From: Cristatella mucedo
Taxonomy: Eukaryota; Bryozoa; Phylactolaemata; Cristatellidae
Direction of reading: 5' to 3'
NCBI GenBank assembly: GCA_009760855.2
Contig: WPIO01000043.1
Location: 1 to 64,000, forward strand
DNA: 64,000 nucleotides
The notes below the pieces were generated by a model. The model was not told where the DNA came from, made no database searches, and saw only the letters and a program-made list of their open reading frames with translations. A program made the translations under genes and the position numbers. This document shows positions 10,501 through 20,480 of this stretch, piece after piece (the stretch's first letter is position 1; each line of letters starts with the position of its first letter).

Positions 10501-11196
10501 TCAAGTAACCCACGGTTTTTCAGTAATTGTAGGTAAAGTAGCTTCTATAGCAGTTGTAAATTGAGGTGTGTTAGGTTCTGTAATGGGTTCTATATCAGTT
10601 GTATTAGGTTCTATAACAGTTACAATCGATAAAACGGTCTTTCTTTTTCTTCCTCTGTTCTTTGGTGTGGTGGGAATTGTAGTAGGTTCTATACCACTTA
10701 CAGCAGGTTCCATACCACTTACAGCAGGTTCTATAACACTTACAGCAGGTTCTATAACACTTACAGCAGGTTCTATAACACTTACAGCAGGTTCTATAGC
10801 ACTTACAGTTGGTAAAGCGGTTTTTCTTTTCCTTCCTCTTTTCATTGGGGTACTGGTGGTAGTTGGTTCTTCAAGTTCTTTTATACTTCCTTTCTTTCTC
10901 TTTAGAGTTCCGGTAGATGGATTAATGTTAAGACTTTCTGCCACTGTCTTTTGAACACTATCGAGAATTTCTTTTATTTCTTGATTAGCTGCATTAGTCT
11001 TTGCTTGATTTACTCTGGTTATTGCTTTTTTATGTTTTCCAGATGTAATATCAGCAATTGCTTTTTTCAAAACTAAAGAAACATCTTGAGGTGCTTTAGG
11101 TTTAGCTTCTATTGCCTTTTCAATTAGTTTATTACTCTCCATTTGAATTGCAAGGTTAGGTATCATTACTTCAAGTTTATTAAAAATCAACATCAC
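10501..11196 (-). CDS. Basic repeat protein with AT-hook-like motifs
   Basis: 231 codons (ATG at 11191-11193), uninterrupted. The N-terminal 80 residues are helical. Two basic motifs KRGRKRKT and NRGRKRKT, which look like AT-hooks or nuclear signals, flank a block of seven-residue V-I-E-P-A-V-S repeats. Lys-rich DNA-binding core proteins are common in such elements, so a genome-condensing role is possible. No catalytic motif is present. Confidence 0.5.
   Translation of the reverse strand: MMLIFNKLEVMIPNLAIQMESNKLIEKAIEAKPKAPQDVSLVLKKAIADITSGKHKKAITRVNQAKTNAANQEIKEILDSVQKTVAESLNINPSTGTLKRKKGSIKELEEPTTTSTPMKRGRKRKTALPTVSAIEPAVSVIEPAVSVIEPAVSVIEPAVSGMEPAVSGIEPTTIPTTPKNRGRKRKTVLSIVTVIEPNTTDIEPITEPNTPQFTTAIEATLPTITEKPWVT
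10675..10806 (-). repeat. 21-bp tandem repeat inside the basic protein gene
   Basis: About six copies of a 21-bp unit (ACTTACAGCAGGTTCTATA as core on the plus strand), encoding V-I-E-P-A-V-S on the minus strand. It keeps frame, so copy number could vary without breaking the protein. Confidence 0.8.
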
Positions 11197-11549
11197 CTAA
11201 ATCATTTTTTAATGTTCTAAAGCACGTTCATTTAGTTTATGTTCTACTTAATCTCTAGCAACAATTTTGGCTGCTATTCTTGCCATCTCTTCACCGTTGT
11301 TAAATATGGCTGCGTTTTTTAACTTATCCAAATTACTAAGAAAGTTTTCTAAATCAAGTGATTCTTGAACACTTCCTTTGTATTTTCTATTTTTACGTTG
11401 ATACAACTTCCGTTTATCATTTCTTTCCTATTAATTATTGGAAATAGTTATTTGTTGTTTTCCTTCTTCGTCAACGGACCAAAATCTTCCCTCATCTTCA
11501 GTTTCAGTTAGGTCTATAACGCAATAACCAAATCTTTACCTTGTACTAG

Positions 11550-12082
11550 AATCGACCCAATCTTTAAATTGCTTTCTATCTATATCACTAACATAAGACT
11601 CTCGGATATTCTCAATAACGTCATTGTTTTGTTTGAATATTATAATAAAGTTTATATTATTCCTAATCTCTCGTCAAGGTATTTTTGTAAATCCTTGAGC
11701 AAGGTAGAATACGTTCATTCTTGTATGCCTTCCTCTAGTAAAATAATCTAATATCTTTGTTTGATCTTCAGACATAAGATCGTCTAAAACAATAGCATTT
11801 CTACAATTCTTTTATGAATCAACATCTGGAATTTCATCTATTCCATTAACCCAAACGTAAGAATGACTACCTTTTGTCATATCTATAATCTGAACTTGTT
11901 GCAATAATAGTACAAACATCATACTTTAACCTTCCTAAATATATCCAATTCAATATAAACTGAGATTTACCACTTCCACTTGGACCTAAAACTAAAGCTC
12001 TAATAGGTACTCTAGGCAATGGTTCTTGGTGTCCAGTGCTAATATCCTGTCCAAAATCAAAAGGCTTAACCTTTAAAGACAT
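11550..12082 (-). pseudogene. FtsK/HerA-type DNA packaging ATPase, broken
   Basis: N-terminal 71 codons are open from ATG 12080-12082, with VLGPSGSGKS (Walker A) near 11.97 kb followed by QFILNWIY. Frame breaks follow near 11.87 kb and a stop near 11.81 kb. Further on, AIVLDDLM (Walker B) near 11.78 kb and TRGRHTRMNVFYLAQGF near 11.72 kb match the sensor region of Polinton/adenovirus-like packaging ATPases. In related elements it pumps DNA into the capsid. It marks the left side of the divergent intergenic region. Confidence 0.8.
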
Positions 12083-12110
12083 TCTATATTACATTTTTTC
12101 AGATTTATAT
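12083..12110. promoter_or_regulatory. Divergent intergenic gap
   Basis: Only 28 bases separate the ATG of the minus-strand ATPase (12082) from the ATG of the plus-strand zinc-ribbon gene (12111). The gap is AT-rich and must carry start signals for both directions. No specific box is distinguishable. Confidence 0.3.
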
Positions 12111-12441
12111 ATGGAGATTTATTGTATGAAGTGTAAAAAGCCAACTGATACAATCCATGAAGAGTATGTTGAAGTAGATAGTACAAAAGGATTAAGAGGA
12201 ATGGTAGAAAGAAATGTGTACAATCTGTAGCAAAAGGAAATCAAAGTTTGTTAGACTAAGAAGTACTACGGCTGCTGTTCCAGTTGCTATAGGTGAAGGA
12301 TCTCTATCTCAAGAAAGAAGGATTGGAAGAAGTGCTGGTGAAGGATCTTTATCTCAAGGAAGAAGAATTGGAAGACGAGCAAGTGAACAACAAATAATTA
12401 GTGAGATAAAAAGCACGATAGACAAACTAAAAAAAAAGTAA
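12111..12441 (+). pseudogene. C4 zinc-ribbon small protein, frameshifted
   Basis: ATG at 12111-12113 opens with IYCMKCKKPTDT. A second Cys pair (CTICSKRKSKFV) lies near 12.22 kb but in the +1 frame, so a frameshift lies at about 12200-12215. The C-CMKC ... CTIC-KK.SKF arrangement matches a small zinc-ribbon protein seen in many Polinton-like and adintovirus-like elements. After the second knuckle come two copies of a GEGSLSQ.RRIGR motif and a helical tail ending at TAA 12439-12441. Confidence 0.55.
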
Positions 12442-12500
12442 AATCATCAGCTTTGACTGATATAGAAATAAATAATTATATAAAATAATTAGATAAAAAA

Positions 12501-12812
12501 AACTTTAGAGGTGTCTTTGCAAGAGATGAACTAACAAAACCGTTAGACAATTAATGTCTTATTTGTAACAATGGAAAATCAGACCTTGCGATATATCACT
12601 GGGTTGCACTTAGGAAAGAAGGGTCTAAGTTTTTTTACTTTGATTCTTTTGGAGTGCCGCCAATTCCAGAGGTAATTAGTTACTTCGGTGATATACCATC
12701 TTTTTAAACGTTTGAAATGCAAAAGTTCAATTAAAAAAATTGTGGAAGAAGGTGTTTAATATTCTTAAAACTAATGGAGTTAACTGATTTTGAACAACGA
12801 TGGAATCATTGA
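12501..12812 (+). pseudogene. Adenain-like cysteine protease, broken
   Basis: One frame shows NFRGVFARDEL, then YHWVALRKEG (catalytic His) near 12.6 kb, YFDSFGVPP (acidic member) near 12.64 kb, and NCGRRCLIFL (catalytic Cys region) near 12.74 kb, ending at TGA 12810-12812. This is the order in adenovirus/Polinton maturation proteases. TAA codons at 12552-12554, 12705-12707 and 12732-12734 interrupt it without a frame change. No clear start was seen upstream; the region 12442-12500 is AT-rich. In related elements it cleaves virion precursors. Confidence 0.75.
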
Positions 12813-12846
12813 TTTAATTTAAACAATTTATTTACCTTTTATAGAA

Positions 12847-13293
12847 ATGGAAATCCAAAATAAGAATTCCCTAGTTCTTGAAAACGCTGTCGTTAACATT
12901 CCAAAAGGAAAACCAGCTCGAGTTCACATAGAAGAGAAGATTTCTAAAAATTCTAAACAATACTACAACATGTGGCTATACATTACTGAAGATATAATGC
13001 CCTCTATTAAAGACATTGTTGAAAGGTCAAGCAAGAAACTTGATTTCAAAGGATATGATTTTAGTAAAAGATCTACAATTGGAGTTCAAATTGAATTTGG
13101 TATTAAGCCAAATATATTCTTAGACCAAAAAAATAAACAATTGAAGTTCAGTTCTATTGTTGATGTAGTTCATAAATTTGGAAGTGACTTATCTATTACT
13201 GGAGTTCTCGATGGTAGTTATGTTACTAAAGACTCTTCTAACTCTGAAGAAAGACTTAACATTAGATTGAAGCTTGATCAAGTTAAAGTTTAA
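12847..13293 (+). CDS. Intact 148-residue protein, unidentified
   Basis: ATG 12847 to TAA 13291-13293, fully open, 34 bases after the protease remnant. The strand-rich composition (VVNIPKGKPARVHIEEKI, TIGVQIEFGIKP, LSITGVLDGSYV) suggests a beta-sandwich. Residues 1-25 are not a signal peptide and there are no cysteines. It is the last gene before the element fades into AT-rich sequence. No family is recognised. Confidence 0.6.
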   Translation: MEIQNKNSLVLENAVVNIPKGKPARVHIEEKISKNSKQYYNMWLYITEDIMPSIKDIVERSSKKLDFKGYDFSKRSTIGVQIEFGIKPNIFLDQKNKQLKFSSIVDVVHKFGSDLSITGVLDGSYVTKDSSNSEERLNIRLKLDQVKV

Positions 13294-13539
13294 GATACTG
13301 TCAAACGAGGAGAATTCAATCCTGCTGATTACTATATTATTAATTATATAAAACAAAAAAAATTAGATTAGTTAATTTTTTATATCTATTTTAATTTACA
13401 AACTAATGTTGAGGATTGAGTTAGTGATGATAGAATTTTTCCTTTGGCGTTATCGGGAAATTTTTGACCACCGAAGGTGAAACCGAGGTTGGAGAAAAAT
13501 TTGACGGTATCGTAAAAGGGAAAATTCCTATCATCATAC

Positions 13540-14152
13540 ATGCCGTATTCTCATGGCCTTCATAAGTTCGAGCCACAGGGACGACTAAAATTGTCCTCCT
13601 CGGTCGGAAGTGAGCAAAGCAGGGACGCAGTAGCGTGATATCCAACCGTCGACAAATGCTTGTGAGACGGTGAACGCTAAAATGTCGGTCAGAGGAAACG
13701 CTTCTGGCCAGCGTGTGAAACGGTCGACGACCGTAAGTAAATAGGTCGCACCGTCAGTGGGATAGCGGCCCGACGAGGTCGACGTGGACATGACTGAATC
13801 GACGTGATGGGGTGGGACACTGCCCAACGGGCGTCGAAATGTGCCGAGCTACTTTGGCGCGTTGGCATGCCATGCAGGTTCGGGCCCAAGAGCGAACGTC
13901 GGAGTTCATATTCGGCCACACAAACCACGGTGCGATCAGACTCAGTGTAGCTCGTATTCCTGGGTGTGCGAGTCCGTGCAATTTGTTGAACATTCGTCGA
14001 CGGAAGGCAGCAGGCAAGTATGGGCGATCGTGGCCGGTAGAGCGGTCGCATAAAAATGGTTCCTTGCGACGTCGGTATTGAAACCGGTTGAAGGTGCAGG
14101 GAAGTAGTTTGTGCTGCGAAGATTTCGGGCTCTTGCCCAGCGGCGAGCTCAC
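13540..14152 (-). pseudogene. Integrase of Ty3 element 1, truncated
   Basis: The HHCC zinc finger (HGLAHPGIRATLSLI ... CMACQRAKV) lies near 13.9-14.05 kb. The core starts at VHVDLVGPL near 13.79 kb and continues in the next frame as YLLTVVDRFTRWPEAFPL and LTSDRGGQF near 13.6 kb. A stop follows, and recognisable similarity ends by about 13.54 kb, before the final catalytic Glu. One frame change lies near 13.77 kb. Confidence 0.85.
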
Positions 14153-14285
14153 TGTAATCGATAGGATGGTCGTCCGTATCGAAAACAGCTTTAGCTCGTG
14201 AAAGTGCGTCGGCGACGAAATTCTCAGAACCCTTTAAGTATCGGATGTCGGTAGTGAATTCGGATATGAAAGCGAAGTGTCCCTG

Positions 14286-14750
14286 CTACCTAGGTGTGAA
14301 ACGATCGGATGATGAAACGGTTGTGTAAACGATCGGGCGATGATCGGTGAGCACCGAGAAAGCCCGACCTTCCACAAAGTATCGGAAATGTTGCATCCCA
14401 GAGTAAATAGCGAGAAGCTCTCGGTCGAAAGTCGAGTAGCGAGACTCTGCGGGTGGGAGTGTTCGAGAGAAAAAGGCTAACGGTTTCCACGCCCCGTCCA
14501 GTAGCTGTTGCAGAGCAGTGCCGATAGCGTTGTCCGAGGCTTCAGTCGCGATTGAAATAGGAGCGTCCGGAGCCGGATGGCCGAGCAGTGTTGACTCGGT
14601 CAACGCAACTTCGCTGCGCTCGTAAGCATCGGCGTCCTCTCGCGACCACGTGAGGTTGGCGTCGGCTTTTGGTCTGGTCGGGAGGAGCGCATAGAGCGGC
14701 GCCAGCAAGCTAGAGCAGCTAGGAATGAATTGGCGGAAAAAATTGGCCAT
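14286..14750 (-). pseudogene. RNase H region of Ty3 element 1
   Basis: ANFFRQFIPSCSSLLAPLYAL is the RT-RNase H connection; it is followed by ISIATEASDNAIGTAL, where the usual T-D-A-S is T-E-A-S. Then come PLAFFSRTLPPAESRYSTFD and LTDHRPI. The frame ends near 14286; a stop separates it from the integrase zinc finger. Confidence 0.85.
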
Positions 14751-14768
14751 GCCTAGGTAGCGACGAAG

Positions 14769-15730
14769 TCATCGTGCTGTATCGGGTCGAGGGAAAGAAA
14801 CGATCGACTCGACTTTTGATACCTGTGGTCGGAGGCCCTCCGAGGATACATGGTGTCCGAGGTGATCAAGTGATGGAACACCGAAGAAGATCTTAGATGG
14901 ATTGATGATTACGCCATATTCCTCGAGGCGACGGAAGATTGCTTCCAGGTGCGTGGCATGCTCGGCTTCGCTGACAGACGCAATTAAAAGATCGTGCAGG
15001 AACGGAAAACAGAAACTAAGCCCTCGAGTTACCTGGTCGATGAAACGTTGAAAGGTCTGGGCAGCATTCCTGAGGCCAAAACTCATTCGTTCTAATTGAA
15101 ACAGCCCGAACGGCGTGATTACGGCGGTTTTAGGGACTTCGTCGGGATGAATGGGTATTTGATGATATGCTTCCGCGAGTTCAATTTTAGAGAAAACCAC
15201 CTTGCCATGATGCCAGATGCGAAATCGTTTAGCAGCTGTACAGGGTAACAGTCGTGCTTGGGGATGCGATTCAAAGCACGGTAGTCACAGCAAGGGCGCC
15301 AGTCGCCATCCTTTTTGAGTACGAGGTGGAGAGGACTGGCGTACTCGCTCTCCGGCGGGTCTATTATTCCCAGTTGTAGCATATGCTCGAATTCCACGCG
15401 AGCTGCTCTCAGGCGGTCTGGAGCCAGGCGTCGAAGGCGGGAGCGGGCGGGCGGGCCGCTTGCGATGACGTGGTGGCGAACTAAATGCTTGATCGGTGCA
15501 GAGAGGTTTCCGGGTTTCAAGATGCTGGGAATCGGCGAAGGAAAGCAGCAAAGTCGGCCCGTAGAGTCGAAGGGATGCAGCAGAGATGATAGGGCGTAAT
15601 CGACGAAGTAAGCTTGCATCTCTTTCGCAGCTGAGTGCGACCGTCGTATAGTGAGCGGTGCTTGAGGTCTACGATGAGTTCGAAATGAGCGAGGAAGTCG
15701 GCGCCGATAAGAGGGTACGAAGCATCGGCT
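14769..15730 (-). pseudogene. Reverse transcriptase of Ty3 element 1, catalytic box changed
   Basis: N-terminal part: YASPLHLVLKKDGDWRPCCD and YRALNRIPKHDCYPVQLLND near 15.3 kb. Middle: VFSKIELAEAYHQIPIHPDE and TAVITPFGLFQLERMSFGLR near 15.1 kb. The expected Y-x-D-D box reads FLHD at about 14991-15002, so the tyrosine and first catalytic aspartate are lost. A frame change separates the two halves near 15.2 kb. Confidence 0.85.
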
Positions 15731-16068
15731 ACAGAGAAGACCCAGGAGAGACTCCATCGAATACCTAGGCTCAAGTTGAAGAGTCGTGAGCCGTATACGG
15801 CAATTAAAGAGCCATTGGCAGCCTGTAGATGAGACAGGGCAGGGCCTAGCCTCTCGGTAGCATTCGGTGGGAGGACACTAACCGACGAGCCCGTGTCAAT
15901 AAGAAAGGGCATATCCGTGTCGGGGTCGTGTACGAATAGTAGGCGGCTAACTTCATTCCCCGGCTGTGGAGAAGCCTTCGCTAACAGTCCGGGTTCCTGT
16001 TTAAAGGAAACTTGCAGCCCGGTCGGCATTGGAAAGCCTTGTCCCCAAATCGTGCTTGATAGAAGCAC
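15560..16068 (-). pseudogene. Aspartic protease region of Ty3 element 1
   Basis: Contains FLIDTGSSVSVLPP, the D-T/S-G catalytic motif, near 15.88 kb and YPLIGADFLAHFELIVD near 15.70 kb, the second conserved ILG/IGADFL motif of retroelement proteases. The open frame runs on about 170 codons and then shifts into the RT frame. Confidence 0.85.
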
Positions 16069-16238
16069 CAGCCGCCGTTAAGAGGCCCCTGTCCATGAGC
16101 ACCAGCTCGCGTTCGGAGCTGCTGTCTGCTAGGGGAACTGCTACGAGAACGGTTGCGTCATCGCCAGTCCCTGTGCCTATCCTGGTTGGAGATGCCGAGT
16201 TCTTCTCGAAGGGCTAGCACCTCAGCTTTCAGAGACTG

Positions 16239-16880
16239 TCACTCTGACAATGAGCAGTGCTGCTCTTGCTCGGATATAGCCGAACGGGCGGAGACTGAAC
16301 TAGCGGCTAATAGAGGCAGCGTCTGCGGTAACGTTGTGGTGGCTGGTGGTGTAACGGCAGCTACGTAACGTGCCGAGGCTTCCAGCATGCGGTAGGCCAT
16401 TTCCGCTGGCACGCTAAGGCTGAGCGTGGCATCCCAACCCGACTGAACCAAGCGGACATCAGCCGGTAGGTGCTGCTGGAGCAGTTCGCGCAAAAGGGCT
16501 TCACCGAACCGGTCACATTCATCGCCTAGCAGCTGCCGTAAATGCCGGAGGAACTGACTCGGTGTGCGATCGCCGAGCGGCTCACCTGTGAGAAGCCGGC
16601 GCAGACGCAGCTGCTCAGAAGATGAACAACGTTGTAATATGGCCTCTCGCAGTCGATCGTAGGGGTCCTCATCGGGAGGGTTTATTATGAGGTCACGAAG
16701 CTCGTAAATTGTCGGCTCGCCAATGGCGGCCGACGTCAGGTGGAACTTAGTTCTCTGGTCCACAATGTTTAAAAAGTTAAAATGCGACTCAACGTGGGCT
16801 AGCCTAAGCGCCGGATCGCTTCGCAGAAATTCCGGTAACTTCACATGGCGATAAGAATCCGTAGCGCCACTTTCAGGTTT
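16239..16880 (-). pseudogene. gag-like protein (capsid region) of Ty3 element 1
   Basis: About 210 open codons. It shows the block VKLPEFLRSDPALRLAHVES, then a helical region with PPDEDPYDRLREAILQR, LLTGEPLGDRTPSQFLRHLR and LLQQHLPADVR. These match the DUF7041-type gag capsid region of Ty3 elements in invertebrates. The N-terminus is cut: upstream codons at 16880-16970 are antisense LINE-B sequence. No zinc knuckle was seen. Confidence 0.75.
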
Positions 16881-16904
16881 AAGCCACAGTGATTGTTTGG
16901 TGAA

Positions 16905-17355
16905 AGAATATATCACGTCTGATCTCGATCCGAGATAAGGAGCTGTCTTCCATGATGGCTTACACAACATTTAACTAGCTCTTTAGTTTTTCCTCTGCTT
17001 GATTATTATAATTCCATTTTTGCTGGGCTACCAAAACAGCAACCAGGCCACAGCAAACGGCTATAAATATGGCTGCAATGCTAGTTTTCAAATCTCAGCG
17101 GTTTGACCAAGTTGTCTACTTTGCTACAAAAAAGCCCAGTTCTGAGCTGCTACTTCCATGCTACTCACTATTTAAACCTCTCTTCAAGCATAACTTTGCT
17201 TCCCACTTTCTGTGTGTTGCGTGAGATGAAGTTCGTCGTCTACCGAATGCGTAACAAAAACCACTTAGGCTGTGAGTGCGCCATGCAAAGCTCTCCTGCG
17301 TAACACCCACACGTTCTTTGTGGTATAGTGGATTTACAGACGGTGATAAATTAAA
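16905..17355 (+). mobile_element. LINE-B copy 2, degenerate 3' fragment
   Basis: Matches the LINE-B copy at 18.8-20.0 kb (opposite strand), sharing a block encoding RSCLPxWL..LTSSLV and LLDY-NS-AGLPK. It continues through CYFHATHYLN and ends with CCTGCGTAACACCCACACG, but the tail is diverged (TTTACAGACGGTGATAAATT). An internal deletion removes part of the C-terminal coding region. It abuts the gag remnant. Confidence 0.7.
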
Positions 17356-18756
17356 TTGGCTGGCTTTATCGATACGGAGCCAAAAATTAGAAACGGATTC
17401 TCCTTCGTGCGAGTCTGCCTGCTTGGCTACTGCCCTAACATGTGATGATGCTTGCTGACGAAGTAGTGGGAACCGATGAGAAATAGGTTGAAAATCTGAC
17501 TCTATTTACGAGGAAAGTCGGAGAAAACTGAAAGTAAACGCAGCTTAGCAAATAACGATTAATCCCAAAGCATTTTACTCGAGGTTAGCCGACCGCATGT
17601 GGTGCAATAGCATTCACCGATAACAAAGTGGTATCATTACGCTGCAGCACGGAAGAGCGACCACATTTTTAAATTAAAATGTATTATGTCCCTGACGTAA
17701 AAAAATATAGGCAATAACAAGTAATGGTTACAGGTTTCTTCGACCAGCCTTCGCGTAAAATGCTCCTAGGCCGCAAAGATAGTCTCTCAACTACCTGTCT
17801 AGAACCCGATTGCTGCCGAGTGCAAGGCCTGGAGCTTAGCTGTTTGAGCACTCCACAACGTTGGCTTTTATGCAAGCTCTCCATAAATGATCACGTGACT
17901 GATTCCTGACCGTAAAATGGCAGAGCAAACCCTGGGAAACCAATGTAGATGGTTACGATTCATAGGAGAAGAATATTTCTCAACGTATAAAAACACAACA
18001 ATTAGTTGGAGTGAAAGCGCTTTTGCACAGGGAAAACATATTATTCAAGATCTGTTGCCAAATTAGTGCGAGACATGCTGGCTAAGCCCGTGTTCAGCTC
18101 TTGGTGGTTTTCCAATCTTAGAATCATCACATTTGTTTTGTCCATAATTTGTATATTGGTTGTATCCTGGTTCAATTAAAAAACGTTTCCTGCCATCAAT
18201 GTGCAAATGTCATCAGCACATAAAGCTAGGAGTCAGAAGGTCTTGAATGGATCAGACTTGGATTTCTGAGAACCTTTTAATAAAAAACAGCTGTTTTCAA
18301 TTATCAAAGAGCAGCTGCTAGCTGCAGCTGATTTTTCTTATTGTCTGCTGATGTCACGGTCAATAAGTAATTGATTTTATGGTCGGCGCTTTCTTATAAG
18401 TCTTTGGTGATAGGTTCTAAATAAATAAATTTTTACTTTTTAAATGAGCAATTGGGAAAGAAAAAGTGCTTTTGGTGACTTGTATGAGAGACGCGATCTT
18501 AATTGTTAGCTGAAATTCGTACAGACCAAAACGCTTTGAGCAATTGTTGATGCCGGTTTAGTGATTGTAAAGACATACGGCCATTTTTGGAGATTTGCAG
18601 GTTATTGGCCAAAGTTCAGGACGAGCTTATTCGGACGTAGACCTTTTTAAATTGTCTTGCCCTCTGCAACAAATTTAATGCATCTTCAAGCGAAAACTCG
18701 GCACTTCCAAATTATTTGATATCTGTTCAATAGCGACTTCTGCAGCGTTGACTCCA
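17356..18756. other. No gene recognised
   Basis: AT-rich sequence with only short chance ORFs in both strands, no recognisable domain, RNA gene or tandem repeat. Confidence 0.5.
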
Positions 18757-20015
18757 TATGTAATTTAATGTAATGTATCTCCGTCAGTAACTCCACAAAG
18801 TCATAAAGACCATGTGGGTGTTACGCAGGAGAGTTTTGTATAGCCCACTCACAGCCTAAGCGGCTCTCGGTATGCATTCGGTAGCCAACAGACTTCGTCT
18901 CACGCAACAAAGAGAAAGTGGGAAGCATAGCAGAGTTAGGAGAGCAGTTGAGGTAGTGAGTAGCATAGAAGTAGCAGTTCAGGACCGCTGAAAAAGATGT
19001 GCCATAGTCGGCAGTTGAAGAGTAGATGTCATTGCGTAAGGATTGTGGAAGCGAGTTCCACAGTCTAGGACCTGTGGAGCTAAAGCTTCTATCGCCAACC
19101 GTCTTTAAGCGGAGGAATGAGACAGCTAATTTATTGTCCACACAGGACCTGAGGGCGCGAACAGGCTGAAACTGATGCAGCAGTTCAGCTAGGTATGAAG
19201 GAGCCGTGGCTGGCTTTGTGGGTCAGCGTAAGAACTTTGCTCTGTATCCTCTACTCAACCGGCAACCATTCTAGCTCTTTCAGCAAAGGAGACACGTGGT
19301 CAAACCGCTGGGACTTGAAGACCAGCCTTGCAGCCATATTTATAGTCCGCTGTAGTGGCATAATAGCTCTCTTTGGTAGCCCAGCCAAAAGGGAATTACA
19401 ATAATCAAGCCGAGACAGAACTAAAGAGCTAGTTAAATTTTTTACAAGCCACTGTGGGAGACAGCTCCTAATCTTGGATAGGGATCGAATGTGATGGCTA
19501 GCTGCAGAGGCAGTCTTCTGAATGAAGCTTTTGAAATTGAGGCAGCTGTCGAACACGACACCTAGATTACGAGCACGAGGTGAATGTCGCACAATAGCAT
19601 CACCTATTAGAACAGCAAAGCCTTTTAATCCAGCCACACGCTCAGGGTGTCCTATGAGAAGCAGTTCGGTTTTATCGTCATTCAATTTCAGGAAGTTTTC
19701 CGACATCCAGGATCGAATATCGGCAAGGCAAGCATTCAGTTTCTCAGTTGCTGCAGCAGATTCCGACGGTTTAAATGACAAATACAACTGCGTATCGTCA
19801 GCATTGAAGTGATATCCTATTCCATGGGCCTTAATCACTTTTCTCAGAGGTTGCGTATAAATGGAGAACAGTAAGGGACCAAGTACAGACCCTTGAGGGA
19901 CTCCACAGGTGACACTTCTCATGTCTGAGACCTGACCCTCACACGACACGGATTGAACACGATCAGACAAGTAGGATTTAAACCACGCCAGTGCTTCGTC
20001 TGCCAGACCGATCGT
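18757..20015 (-). mobile_element. LINE-B copy 3, 5'-truncated
   Basis: The longest LINE-B copy. The 3' end has the ATTACAT-type tail (near 18757-18775) and the CACCCACATGGTCTTTATGA block on the minus strand. The coding part starts in the RT domain at about 20.0 kb. Family B differs from family A in its 3' UTR and tail type (ATTACAT rather than ATT). Confidence 0.85.
18821..20008 (-). pseudogene. LINE-B reverse transcriptase, broken
   Basis: Shows ALAWFKSYLSDR, TCGVPQGSVLGPLLF, GIGYHFNADDTQLYL (the normal Y-A-D-D is N-A-D-D at 19794-19805), NFLKLNDDKTELLL, RLDYCNSLLAGLPK and LWNSLPQSLRND. A frameshift between 19250 and 19141 separates the RT core from the C-terminal region. Both the active-site change and the frameshift argue against activity. 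The endonuclease and N-terminal RT are missing. Confidence 0.85.
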
Positions 20016-20119
20016 TGTTCATAATCTTTCGGGCTAGAGGATAGATTTCCTGTATTACTTAGCATATATTTTGACTGGGGGACAGATGGATCTTTGATAC
20101 TGCTCAAGAACTTCGTGAC

Positions 20120-20480
20120 ATCCTTGTTCAATTGCTCTTCAATGCGACACTTCTAATTTTCAAAGATCTTGGAACTAATGTCATTATTCAGGTTAGCAAA
20201 CTTTCTGACAGGAACTTAGAAACTGTGTCAGAACCCGTCAACATCACACCTTCCTTATTACAATTCTTGACAGCAAGTTTCATCGGTTGCATTGCCCTCA
20301 GAAGAGTTTTGAGAGCTTCAAAATACAACGTCTCTGTTATATCCAGCGCTTTTGCTAGTGTCTTTCAGATGCCGGATTCTTTCTTTGTTTGCTGCTCCAC
20401 ATTTTTGGGATTGAGTTACAGACCATGTTCCAATCGTGATGCAGCTAATTCTCGCATCAGTGCTCACTTTGTACTCTGGA
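20120..20480 (-). pseudogene. Decayed coding stretch, unidentified
   Basis: On the minus strand a run reads as helical protein: ALDITETLYFEALKTLLRAM then MKLAVKNCNKEG, and in a second frame QLNKDVTKFLSSIKDPSVPQ. Two or three stops and a frame change interrupt it. It lies directly upstream of the LINE-B copy, but does not resemble RT. It could be a remnant of another transposon ORF or a host exon. Confidence 0.3.

Larger units (their letters stand above)
1..13380. mobile_element. Decayed Polinton/adintovirus-like element
   Basis: AT-rich block carrying a recognisable module: protein-primed family B DNA polymerase, double-jelly-roll major capsid protein, penton-like minor capsid proteins, FtsK/HerA-type packaging ATPase and adenain-type protease. 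This set is characteristic of Polintons/Mavericks and adintoviruses. Capsid and polymerase genes lie on the minus strand, while zinc ribbon, protease and a 148-codon ORF lie on the plus strand, so transcription diverges near 12.1 kb. I see no retroviral-type integrase and no terminal inverted repeats. The left end lies outside the window, and the right end is lost or masked near the Ty3 remnant at 13.5 kb. Two LINE fragments interrupt it. Most genes have in-frame stops, so it is an inactive genomic copy. Confidence 0.85.
13540..16880 (-). mobile_element. Ty3-type LTR retrotransposon remnant 1
   Basis: GC-rich relative to its surroundings. Order on the minus strand is gag, protease, RT, RNase H, integrase, the normal Ty3 order. 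No LTRs or primer-binding site are visible: the left end fades within the integrase near 13.54 kb and the right end abuts LINE-B sequence at about 16.9 kb. Stops and frame changes split the polyprotein, and catalytic residues are changed in RT and RNase H. Confidence 0.85.

Noticed and set aside
90-12812. Reassigned stop codon (TAA read as Gln) in the Polinton-like genes
   Set aside because: Many breaks are single in-frame stops without frameshift, which first suggested recoding. But TAG and TGA also occur in PolB, capsid and other genes, and frameshifts are present too, so ordinary decay explains it.
13421-13540. LTR of Ty3 remnant 1
   Set aside because: No matching copy at the other end and no TG...CA boundaries or primer site were found.
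16880-16970. N-terminal extension of the Ty3 gag ORF
   Set aside because: These codons are antisense LINE-B sequence that also occurs at 19.4-19.5 kb, so they are not part of gag.
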